Assembly: GCA_024697505.1 (NCBI GenBank)
Contig: JAILFQ010000094.1
Location: forward strand, 1-5,357
Length of the DNA stretch: 5,357 nucleotides
Source: Lachnospiraceae bacterium
GTDB taxonomy: Bacteria; Bacillota; Clostridia; Lachnospirales; Lachnospiraceae
Direction of reading: 5' to 3'
Made by a program: the position numbers and the translations under genes. The notes beneath the pieces were generated by a model, which searched no databases, was not told where the DNA came from, and worked only from the letters and a program-made list of their open reading frames with translations. Positions 1-5,357 of the stretch are shown piece after piece (positions within the stretch are counted from its first letter, which is position 1; every line of letters begins with the position of its first letter).

Positions 1-689
1 CTGTGTGCGCCTTTTCTTATGGTGCGGTTCCGTCTTACACGTTTGTTCAGTCCGACCAGGGCGTACATACAAACCGCATCTGCAATTCCCGCAACCATAT
101 CCGCCGGAAAACCTTTTGCAAAAGGAAGTACCATAAGTGCGGCACCTATGTATAAAATCGCCGTACCTCCCGTAAGGAAAAAGCATTCAAACATATTTAC
201 AAGTTCTTTTTTTACTCCCTCAATTAAAACATAAGCAAGGAAGCCCACTTCCACAATGCAAAGTATGTAAGGGATAAATACAAGCCAGCTTAAGCCTGTG
301 TAAAGATAAACCGTTCCAACCTCTGTTTTTGTAGGAACAGGCGGTACCATGATCGCATTCTTTGTAAGAAGATTTATAACTATAAGAGTCAGATTTAAGC
401 CCAGAAACACGTAAGTAGCCACATGTCTCACACCGGTAAACTCTTCCGCAAAACGCACAAGACTTACAGGCATTAAAAGAAGGCCTATCATTGATACATT
501 AAACCAGAAATACAATCCCGGTGCCACATTCAAACGCATAAAAAGGGACCCTGCTGCCCACAAAATGTGTACAATAAGAGCCCTCATAAATTCAGTTCTT
601 ATGTGAGAAACTTTTATTCCGAGCATGCAAAATAAAAGTACTGCATAGCAGCCTATCAGTATACCCGGTATAAACGCATAGATTCCCAT
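1..689 (-). CDS. Seven-helix membrane protein, possible 7TM sensor module (N-terminal part, truncated by the window edge)
   Basis: The frame reads from an ATG at 689 to the left edge without a stop, giving 229 residues; the rest lies outside the window. The start is supported by a GGAGG (complement of 695-699) five bases upstream. I see seven hydrophobic stretches at about residues 3-25, 34-53, 59-79, 90-109, 128-156, 169-190 and 196-214, followed by a very basic tail (NKRVRRNRTIRK) that should be cytoplasmic by the positive-inside rule. There is no cleavable signal peptide. The third helix and the loop after it (GLLLMPVSLVRFAEEFTG) resemble the 'P..W..F...YTG' pattern of the N-terminal 7TM region of some histidine kinases and GGDEF proteins. 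The missing C-terminus would then hold a signalling domain; this is inference. It begins 44 bases after murA on the same strand, so co-transcription is likely. A small integral membrane protein of another family remains possible. Confidence 0.8.
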   Translation of the reverse strand, partial: MGIYAFIPGILIGCYAVLLFCMLGIKVSHIRTEFMRALIVHILWAAGSLFMRLNVAPGLYFWFNVSMIGLLLMPVSLVRFAEEFTGVRHVATYVFLGLNLTLIVINLLTKNAIMVPPVPTKTEVGTVYLYTGLSWLVFIPYILCIVEVGFLAYVLIEGVKKELVNMFECFFLTGGTAILYIGAALMVLPFAKGFPADMVAGIADAVCMYALVGLNKRVRRNRTIRKGAH

Positions 690-733
690 TTTGTCCTCCC
701 CTGAAGCACCCCCCAAAGTCAAACAGTCTTATA

Positions 734-2032
734 TCATCCGACTTTTAATTTAAACTTTTTGACTGTTTTTTCATCTTTAGAGTCTGTCTTAATTATTTCT
801 GCTCCCAGTTTGCGAAGCTTACCCTCCAGATTTTCGTAGCCTCGCTCAACATATTCTATCTGTTCAACGGTTGTAAAACCTTCTGCCATAAGGCCCGCAA
901 TAACAAGCGCTGCGCCGGCTCTAAGATCCGATGCAACCACTTTTGAACCTGTAAGTCTGTCGACTCCGGTTATAACCGCAACATTATTCTCAACTTTGAT
1001 CTTTGCACTCATTTTTGCAAGTTCGTCTACATACTTAAAACGACCGTCGAAAATGCTCTCCGTTAAAGTACTGGTTTCCGAAGATACGGAAAGAAGTGTT
1101 GTCATCGGAGCCTGAAGGTCTGTAGGAAAGCCCGGATAAGGGTATGTTCTTACACTTGTAGACTTAAGTCTGTCTGTGGCTGTTACTCTTACAGCGTCAT
1201 CCATTTCCACAACACTTGCACCTATTTCCACAAGCTTTGCGGTAATAGCTTCAAGATGCTTTGGAATAACGTTCTTTACAACAACATCACCCTTTGTTGC
1301 AGCAGCGGCAAGCATAAAAGTACCCGCCTCTATCTGGTCCGGAATAATGGAATAAGTACTCTTGTGAAGCTTCTCAACTCCCGTAATACGTATAATATCC
1401 GTACCTGCGCCCTTAATGTTGGCTCCCATGCTGTTAAGGAAGTTGGCCACATCTACGACGTGAGGTTCCTTTGCAGAGTTTTCAAGTATAGTCTGACCTT
1501 TTGCAAGGCATGAAGCAAGCATAAGATTAATTGTTGCACCTACGCTGGTGCAGTCAAAATAAATATGTGCACCCACAAGTTCTTTAGCGTCCGCTTTAAC
1601 CATACCATGAGTAATTTCCGCATCAGCCCCAAGTGCTCTGAACCCCTTCAAATGCTGGTCTATAGGTCTGCTGCCGATATTACATCCGCCCGGCATTAAA
1701 ACGCCGGCACTCTTAAATCTACCGAGAAGAGAACCGACAAGATAATACGAACCTCTTATTTTTCTTACATTTTCACTTTCAATAGTTGTCTGCTTTATAT
1801 TTGCACCACAGATTAAAACTGTGTTTCTGTCTTTTCTAGTTACACTGGCACCAATCTCTTCGATGGCGTTAAGAAGTATATCTATATCGCTGATATCCGG
1901 CAGATTTTTAATGCAAACCTGCTCGTCGGTAAGTACTGTAGCGGCAAGTATTCCGAGAGCGGAATTCTTTGCCCCGCTGACTGTAACTTCACCCTGAAGC
2001 GGTATTCCTCCTTTGATCACGTACTGATCCAT
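734..2032 (-). CDS. murA: UDP-N-acetylglucosamine 1-carboxyvinyltransferase (MurA)
   Basis: MurA transfers enolpyruvate from PEP to UDP-GlcNAc in the cytoplasm, the first committed step of peptidoglycan precursor synthesis. The 432-residue product is full length (E. coli MurA has 419); the excess is mostly a lysine-rich tail ending KKFKLKVG. Expected active-site residues are visible: K22-N23 in SGAKNS, R93, the catalytic Cys117 in PGGCNIGSRP (E. coli Cys115), R122 in the same loop, D305 in GFPTDLQAP and R397 in ERGYENLEGKL. A cysteine rather than aspartate at the loop position is, from family knowledge, the fosfomycin-sensitive form. I chose ATG at 2032 because GGAGG lies five bases before it. 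A TTG four codons further upstream (2044) overlaps that ribosome binding site and is unlikely to be used. Many Bacillota carry two MurA paralogues; I cannot tell which one this is. It follows the kinase gene by 43 bases and precedes the membrane-protein gene by 44, consistent with an operon. Confidence 0.97.
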   Translation of the reverse strand: MDQYVIKGGIPLQGEVTVSGAKNSALGILAATVLTDEQVCIKNLPDISDIDILLNAIEEIGASVTRKDRNTVLICGANIKQTTIESENVRKIRGSYYLVGSLLGRFKSAGVLMPGGCNIGSRPIDQHLKGFRALGADAEITHGMVKADAKELVGAHIYFDCTSVGATINLMLASCLAKGQTILENSAKEPHVVDVANFLNSMGANIKGAGTDIIRITGVEKLHKSTYSIIPDQIEAGTFMLAAAATKGDVVVKNVIPKHLEAITAKLVEIGASVVEMDDAVRVTATDRLKSTSVRTYPYPGFPTDLQAPMTTLLSVSSETSTLTESIFDGRFKYVDELAKMSAKIKVENNVAVITGVDRLTGSKVVASDLRAGAALVIAGLMAEGFTTVEQIEYVERGYENLEGKLRKLGAEIIKTDSKDEKTVKKFKLKVG

Positions 2033-2037
2033 TAAAG

Positions 2038-2042
2038 CCTCC
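2038..2042 (-). promoter_or_regulatory. Ribosome binding site that fixes the murA start
   Basis: On the minus strand this reads GGAGG, five bases before ATG at 2032. It overlaps the last base of the upstream in-frame TTG at 2044-2042, which therefore has no room for its own ribosome binding site. The protein should start MDQYVIKGG rather than four residues earlier. Confidence 0.85.
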
Positions 2043-2075
2043 AAAATACAAAATTTGTCTATTTAATTTTAAATC

Positions 2076-2588
2076 TTATTTAACGTTTTGTAAAGCATCA
2101 TTTACCCTTAGAAGGACCTCGGAAACTACCGTTGAATCACCATTCACAGTTACATGAGCATACTTTTCGTACAAAACCGTTCTTTCGTCATAGATGTCTT
2201 TTAAGGTCTGTCCGGGTCTAAATACAACGCCTCTTTCCCTCAAATCCCCCAACCTACTTTTTACAGTATCGTAGGATAATTTTAAATAGATAATTGTTCC
2301 TAAACGGGCGAAGTGTTCCATAGCCTCTTTTCCGTACACCGCACTTCCACCCGGTGCAATAACGCTGTTGGACGCCTTTATTCCTGCGTTTATACGGTTT
2401 TCTATTGCAATAAAACCATCCAATCCTTCTTCTGCGATTATATCTTTAAGAAGCCTTCCTTCATTTTCCTGAATAAGGATGTCCGTATCCACAAAACTCA
2501 TCCCGAGTTTTTTGGCCAGAAGAACTCCGATCGTGCTTTTTCCGGAACCCGGCATTCCTATGAGAATTATATTGTTGTTATTTACCAT
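2076..2588 (-). CDS. Shikimate kinase family protein (AroK/AroL-like), substrate uncertain
   Basis: This is a 170-residue P-loop kinase of the usual shikimate kinase length. Shikimate kinase phosphorylates shikimate in the chorismate pathway. Visible family features: Walker A GMPGSGKS at 11-18, the DTD motif at 34-36 that handles Mg2+ and substrate, E63, a Gly-Gly at 80-81, a lid with RERG and FRPG at 117-126, and R136 in ERTVLYEKYA, matching the R.PLY motif. Against a simple AroK call, the 'GE..FR..E' motif reads GLDGFIAIE, so the shikimate-binding arginine (R58 in M. tuberculosis) becomes I60. The GGG motif is GGS, and no other aromatic-pathway gene is in view. The enzyme may be a divergent shikimate kinase or a paralogue acting on another small alcohol. 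The ATG at 2588 has GAGGAAAG just upstream. It appears to lead a unit with murA, 43 bases downstream, and is divergent from the Ig-domain gene. Confidence 0.9.
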   Translation of the reverse strand: MVNNNNIILIGMPGSGKSTIGVLLAKKLGMSFVDTDILIQENEGRLLKDIIAEEGLDGFIAIENRINAGIKASNSVIAPGGSAVYGKEAMEHFARLGTIIYLKLSYDTVKSRLGDLRERGVVFRPGQTLKDIYDERTVLYEKYAHVTVNGDSTVVSEVLLRVNDALQNVK

Positions 2589-2613
2589 TTTCTTTCCTCT
2601 TTAATTTAGTATT

Positions 2614-2642
2614 TTGACACTTTATCTTATATATGTTACAAT
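2614..2642 (+). promoter_or_regulatory. Near-consensus housekeeping-sigma promoter with extended -10
   Basis: A perfect -35 TTGACA (2614-2619), a 17-base spacer and a -10 TACAAT (2637-2642) are present. The -10 is preceded by TG one base away (2634-2635), the extended -10 arrangement. Transcription would begin near 2649, giving a leader of about 40 bases before the Ig-domain gene at 2690. This is one of the closest matches to the SigA consensus one could expect, so the gene is probably well expressed in growing cells. No operator-like inverted repeat is obvious over it. Confidence 0.85.
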
Positions 2643-2657
2643 AAGTGGAAATCGAAA
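2624..2657 (-). promoter_or_regulatory. Possible weak promoter for the kinase-murA unit
   Basis: Two poor candidates can be read on the minus strand: TTTCCA (2651-2646), 16 bases, TAAGAT (2629-2624); or TTTCGA (2657-2652), 18 bases, TATATA (2633-2628). Some promoter must lie in the 101 bases between the divergent genes unless it is inside the Ig-domain gene. Either candidate overlaps the plus-strand promoter. The match is weak. Confidence 0.3.
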
Positions 2658-2689
2658 GCGTTAAAAAGTGCGTCTTTTGGAGGTAACAA

Positions 2690-3025
2690 ATGAACTTTAT
2701 CGATATTGAAAGTGCATCTGATGATGTTAAGGATAAGGTAAAACAAACTTTGCGTTTTAAAACCGGAAAGTTTGTTTGGCGCGTAAAATTTACCGCACCT
2801 TTGGACCCTGCAACCGTAAACAGTCGTAATCTTTATGTTACAGATCAAAACCAGGATATTCTTAAAACAGCCATACGCTACAATTCGGATACCCATGAAA
2901 TAGAAATAGAGCCCTTAGAAGCTTACGTTAAGGACTCTTCCTACACATTAAATATTTCAAAAAATGTTCGTTCGGTCGGCGGACAGGCTCTTAAAGGGGA
3001 TTTACAGGTTCAGTTTAAAGTCTGA
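2690..3025 (+). CDS. Stand-alone SbsA/Big_5-type Ig-like domain protein
   Basis: The 111-residue protein has a short charged N-terminal segment (about 1-27, likely helical) followed by one beta-rich domain at about 28-111. The domain follows the SbsA Ig-like (Big_5) pattern: VKFTAPLDPATVNSRNLYV at 32-50, an alternating strand IEIEPLEAY at 71-79, YTLNIS at 85-90, and the late 'v.s.gGq.L' turn VRSVGGQAL at 93-101. In known proteins this domain occurs as repeats in secreted S-layer or surface proteins. Here there is no signal peptide, membrane segment, LPXTG motif or cysteine, so the protein looks cytoplasmic. The start is well supported by GGAGG at 2679-2683, six bases before ATG. The gene has its own strong promoter and terminator and is the only plus-strand gene in the window. 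Function unknown; the domain call rests on motif reading alone. Confidence 0.88.
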   Translation: MNFIDIESASDDVKDKVKQTLRFKTGKFVWRVKFTAPLDPATVNSRNLYVTDQNQDILKTAIRYNSDTHEIEIEPLEAYVKDSSYTLNISKNVRSVGGQALKGDLQVQFKV

Positions 3026-3046
3026 ACCGGATTAAAATGTTTTTAC

Positions 3047-3077
3047 ATATGGCGTGCATTTTGCACGCCATATTTTT
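3047..3077 (+). terminator. Intrinsic terminator, perfect 12-bp hairpin
   Basis: ATATGGCGTGCA (3047-3058) pairs without mismatch with TGCACGCCATAT (3062-3073) around a three-base TTT loop, and is followed by TTTT and then ATT. It lies 21 bases after the Ig-domain stop codon and should end that transcript. On the opposite strand the same hairpin starts two bases after the stop of the TPR gene, but what follows there (GTAAAAACATTTT) is a poor T-tract, so termination from that side would be weaker. Confidence 0.9.
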
Positions 3078-4986
3078 ATTGCATTATATCGTCCGCTATA
3101 AGCACGGTGTAATTTCCGTTGGTAATTACGCCATGAGCCACCATTTCCAAAAGTTTCTTTGAAGTTCTTGCCTCTGCGCGAAGTATTGCGTACTCAATTA
3201 TCTTCTTTGTTTCTTCAAGCGCCGTTTCAGAATTTTTTCTGTAGCACTCACTTATTTTTTCTTTTATTCCTTCTGCCGCCAAAAGATCTATGCCGTAGTC
3301 CGATTTTTGAGCTTCATCGTAGGCAAAGCCTAAAAGATCTTCCTCCGTATACCTGGAAAGGTGAATACGATTGTTAAACTTCTGGCTCAATTCCTCTCCG
3401 CCTCTTAATAAGGAGTTTATGTTCTTGGAGGAATCCTCAAGAACTACACAGCCGTTCTCCTTTGTTGCCATTCCTATCTTTGAAAGAGCAAGGATTTTTT
3501 GCGGATGGGCACTTCCGGCATGAGTAATAATGATATTGCAATTTGTAAACTGTATTGCATGCTTTTCCACATCAAGCGGATTAAGTTTGGAAGAATCAAC
3601 TATTGCTGTTCTTTCATACTTTATTATTCCAAGCTTATAAAGAAGTTTTATAACGGAAAGAGAAAGTTCTGTTCTGTCGCTCTTTTCCTCTCCCGTAACT
3701 ACCAGATTTATTCGGCCTCTTTCGTTTGCGGCCATCTCTACTGTTCTTAGTATCTGCTTTCTTATGGATTCTATACGGGCAAAGTTTCTGCAGATCTCTT
3801 CAATATCCACACCTTTTTCCGCAATGAGTTTTGCGGACTTTGACCCTTTTACAGGCTGAACATTCCCTTCATAAACAGGTCTGTAAAGCTCGTAAAGCTC
3901 TCTTGTCATGTATCTTTCTTCTTCCTGAAGCTCCGCAATGTCCTTCATGGTTTCTTCTGCCATTGTAGGCTCTTCAAGTTCCAGCTGCTGCTGTATAAAG
4001 CCTTCTGCATCCCTTGGTTCTTCCGGTTCTTCTTCCGGTCCTTCTTCCGGTTCTTTGCCGGCAAACTCTTCGTTTATTACCTCTTCCGAGGCATATTCAA
4101 AGCCCTCCGGAACGCCAAGATCCAGCTGCTGTTGTTCAAAAAGCTCATTGTTATGTTCTGTATTTGCGTACTCAACAACCTTTTCTGTTGTCTCTCCGGA
4201 CATTACCACATCCGTAACGGCTCTTATTGCCTGAGCAAGGGCGGCCTCTTCGTCCTCTTCGCTGTATTCTGCCGTTCCGTCTTCACCTGCGGCTTCTATC
4301 TCTGCATAATGCTTTCTTTCCTCGGCAATTATACTTCTTTCAACTTCTTCTTCAAGATGTTCCTGTTCTTCAAGCTGGCTGTTACCGGCCTGTATTTCTT
4401 CAAGACTTATCTCTCCGTTATAATATGCTGTAAGAAGTCTCGCTTTTTCTACCCAGACTCCTCTTCCAAACCAAGTAATAAGTTCGTTGCACTCATTAAT
4501 ACATTCTTCGTGCATTCCCAGACGGAAATACGCAAAAGCAAGCTCGTAGCCGTATTCTTCCGTAAATTCCTCTTCTTTTATCCGAACAAGAATAGGCAAA
4601 AGCTGGGACACATCTGTCCCCTTATTTTTTTCTATGCGATAATTGAAAATAAGAATCTGCTGTTCTTCGTAAGGCGCCACTTCTTTATACTTTTCGAAAC
4701 AGAGGTCCGCTTTTCCGGTTTCGCCAAGTTCTATGTAACAGTTTATAAGACCTGTCAGTGCATACTTGGAACAGCGCTTATCATTTGCGAGTTTGAAGTA
4801 CTTTTTGGCTTTCTGATACTCTGCGTTGCCAAAATAAGCTCTTCCGAGAAGCATCATTTCTGTTGTGGTTTGTATTTGACGGTCGGATATGGAATCCGCT
4901 TTTTTTGCAGCTTCTTTAAACCTTTCTTCGTCTACAAGACGCTTAAGGCCGTTAAGTTTGCTTTTCTTGGTGAAAGAAAAAAACAT
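3076..4986 (-). CDS. TPR-repeat protein with acidic linker and degenerate CbbX/SpoVK-like AAA+ domain
   Basis: This is a 636-residue soluble protein in three parts. Residues about 8-190 contain TPR-like helical pairs, clearest at 45-69 (LLGRAYFGNAEYQKAKKYFKLA), 74-105 and 145-171, a fold for protein binding. Residues about 205-355 form a Glu-rich low-complexity linker (DEEAALAQA, EPEEGPEEEPEEP) with two similar short motifs, EQQQLDLG and IQQQLELE. Residues about 395-636 align by eye with CbbX/SpoVK-type AAA+ domains: an upstream helix (IESIRKQILRTVEMA), a strand and loop NLVVTGEEKSDRT, a segment like the 'vdrs.L' region (IVDSSKLNP), and KFNNRIHLSRYTEEDLLGFA, matching 'RF...I.FpdYt.eEL'. The ATP site is lost: the Walker A lysine is Arg and the Walker B Asp-Glu is Thr-His. 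It may be a scaffold rather than an ATPase. An in-frame TAA six bases upstream makes ATG at 4986 the first possible start; its GAGGGG is a rather long 12 bases away. It probably shares a transcript with the gene 27 bases upstream. Confidence 0.9.
   Translation of the reverse strand: MFFSFTKKSKLNGLKRLVDEERFKEAAKKADSISDRQIQTTTEMMLLGRAYFGNAEYQKAKKYFKLANDKRCSKYALTGLINCYIELGETGKADLCFEKYKEVAPYEEQQILIFNYRIEKNKGTDVSQLLPILVRIKEEEFTEEYGYELAFAYFRLGMHEECINECNELITWFGRGVWVEKARLLTAYYNGEISLEEIQAGNSQLEEQEHLEEEVERSIIAEERKHYAEIEAAGEDGTAEYSEEDEEAALAQAIRAVTDVVMSGETTEKVVEYANTEHNNELFEQQQLDLGVPEGFEYASEEVINEEFAGKEPEEGPEEEPEEPRDAEGFIQQQLELEEPTMAEETMKDIAELQEEERYMTRELYELYRPVYEGNVQPVKGSKSAKLIAEKGVDIEEICRNFARIESIRKQILRTVEMAANERGRINLVVTGEEKSDRTELSLSVIKLLYKLGIIKYERTAIVDSSKLNPLDVEKHAIQFTNCNIIITHAGSAHPQKILALSKIGMATKENGCVVLEDSSKNINSLLRGGEELSQKFNNRIHLSRYTEEDLLGFAYDEAQKSDYGIDLLAAEGIKEKISECYRKNSETALEETKKIIEYAILRAEARTSKKLLEMVAHGVITNGNYTVLIADDIMQ
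4025..4060. repeat. Three 12-bp tandem units inside the acidic linker
   Basis: On the plus strand the units GGTTCTTCTTCC, GGTCCTTCTTCC and GGTTCTTTGCCG follow one another in phase, with a shortened unit just before them (4016-4024). On the coding strand they give the Glu/Pro/Gly-rich stretch at about residues 309-322. Because the period is a multiple of three, gain or loss of a unit would change linker length without a frameshift. Confidence 0.7.
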
Positions 4987-5013
4987 AAATTACCGGTTCC
5001 CCTCTCTGTGCCT

Positions 5014-5357
5014 TTATTTATCCCTATAAAATGCAAGTGTATCTTCAAGCTCTTTTGGAAGAGTAACCTGCTGCTTTTGCTGGATGGCACGAAAATGGAG
5101 TTCAACCTCGTGCACTTTTTTCTGAGTCTCTCTGTTAAATCTTGCCACCGCCTCGGCAAATGGCGGCTGACTTTCAAGCGCGGTCCTTATCTCCTTATTG
5201 AACGGGCAATAAGTTGCAAGTATTTCTCTGGCAACCTTGTTAAGCCTCATTCCTCCGGCAGCTTCGGACTTTATCCACTGCTCATAGTCTATAACAAATA
5301 TTTCTCTGGAATTGTTCTTTCCCTTTGCTATCTGTAATTTAATCTTTTCCTTACGTT
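5014..5357 (-). CDS. Unrecognised charged protein, C-terminal 113 residues (5' end outside the window)
   Basis: The frame is open from the right edge to a stop at 5014, so this is the C-terminal part of a longer protein. I do not recognise a family. The visible part starts with a basic stretch (RKEKIKLQIAKGKNN), then REIFVIDYEQWIKSEAAGG, then a largely helical, charged region containing NRETQKKVHEVELHFRAIQQKQQ, which could form a coiled coil, and ends LAFYRDK. There is no membrane segment. An internal ATG at 5250 is preceded directly by GGAGGA with no spacer, too close to act as a ribosome binding site. The sequence before it continues the frame with normal protein-like composition, so I do not accept 5250 as the start. 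It lies 27 bases upstream of the TPR gene on the same strand, suggesting shared transcription and perhaps a shared role. Confidence 0.75.
   Translation of the reverse strand, partial: RKEKIKLQIAKGKNNSREIFVIDYEQWIKSEAAGGMRLNKVAREILATYCPFNKEIRTALESQPPFAEAVARFNRETQKKVHEVELHFRAIQQKQQVTLPKELEDTLAFYRDK

Noticed and set aside
19..234. A 71-codon plus-strand open frame at the left edge.
   Set aside because: It is antisense to the seven-helix protein, whose frame is open for 229 codons with a good ribosome binding site and clear membrane helices.
690..733. A possible terminator or regulatory hairpin between murA and the membrane-protein gene.
   Set aside because: The G-rich run is mostly the ribosome binding region; I could find no stem of useful length with a following T-tract.
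2636..2896. An 86-codon minus-strand open frame between the divergent genes.
   Set aside because: It is antisense to the Ig-domain gene, which has a promoter, ribosome binding site, recognisable domain and terminator; the minus frame has none of these.
3938..4234. A Ser-rich plus-strand open frame.
   Set aside because: It is the complement of the Glu/Pro-rich linker; the serine runs come from TCTTCC-type antisense of glutamate codons.
4932..5177. An 81-codon minus-strand open frame overlapping two genes.
   Set aside because: It lies in another frame, bridging the end of the partial gene and the start of the TPR gene, with basic, low-quality composition and no supporting start signal.
5014..5250. 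A complete 78-residue gene starting at ATG 5250.
   Set aside because: GGAGGA abuts the ATG with no spacer, and the same frame continues upstream to the window edge with protein-like sequence, so the ATG is better read as an internal methionine.
4132..5337. A 401-codon plus-strand open frame, rich in Phe, Leu and Cys, that could be mistaken for a membrane protein.
   Set aside because: It lies antisense to the TPR/AAA-like gene and the partial gene before it. Its Phe and Leu codons are the reverse complement of their GAA and AAG codons, it shows no ribosome binding site I can defend, and it crosses two coherent minus-strand genes.

Overview
The window looks like a chromosomal segment from a Gram-positive anaerobe of the Bacillota, most likely class Clostridia and perhaps Lachnospiraceae. 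The grounds are AT-leaning coding sequence (judged by eye, not counted), strong GGAGG-type ribosome binding sites, clostridial-looking MurA and shikimate-kinase-like proteins, and a protein whose C-terminus resembles the CbbX/SpoVK AAA+ group. The taxon is an inference from style; no ribosomal or other marker gene is present. The DNA is almost fully coding. I see no tRNA, rRNA, CRISPR array, insertion sequence or attachment site, and no gene-free stretch longer than about 100 bases.

Left block, minus strand, read from 2588 down to 1: a shikimate-kinase-family P-loop kinase, then murA (UDP-GlcNAc enolpyruvyltransferase, first committed step of peptidoglycan precursor synthesis), then the N-terminal part of a seven-helix membrane protein that runs off the left edge. 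Gaps of 43 and 44 bases, each with a good ribosome binding site before the next gene and no obvious terminator, suggest one transcription unit. The kinase keeps its ATP-binding machinery but lacks the arginine that normally grips shikimate, so its substrate is doubtful.

Middle, plus strand, 2614 to about 3077: a self-contained single-gene unit. It has a near-consensus promoter (TTGACA, 17-base spacer, TGTTACAAT), a strong ribosome binding site, a 111-residue protein that is mostly one SbsA-type Ig-like domain without a signal peptide, and a perfect 12-bp terminator hairpin. It is the only plus-strand gene and is divergent from the kinase-murA unit.

Right block, minus strand, read from 5357 down to 3076: the C-terminal 113 residues of an unrecognised small charged protein, and 27 bases later a 636-residue cytoplasmic protein. 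The latter has N-terminal TPR repeats, a long acidic linker and a C-terminal domain that aligns by eye with CbbX/SpoVK AAA+ ATPases but has lost the Walker A lysine and Walker B acidic residues. This apparent pseudo-AAA+ scaffold is the most unusual object in the window. The block converges on the Ig-domain gene, and its stop codon overlaps the T-run of that gene's terminator.
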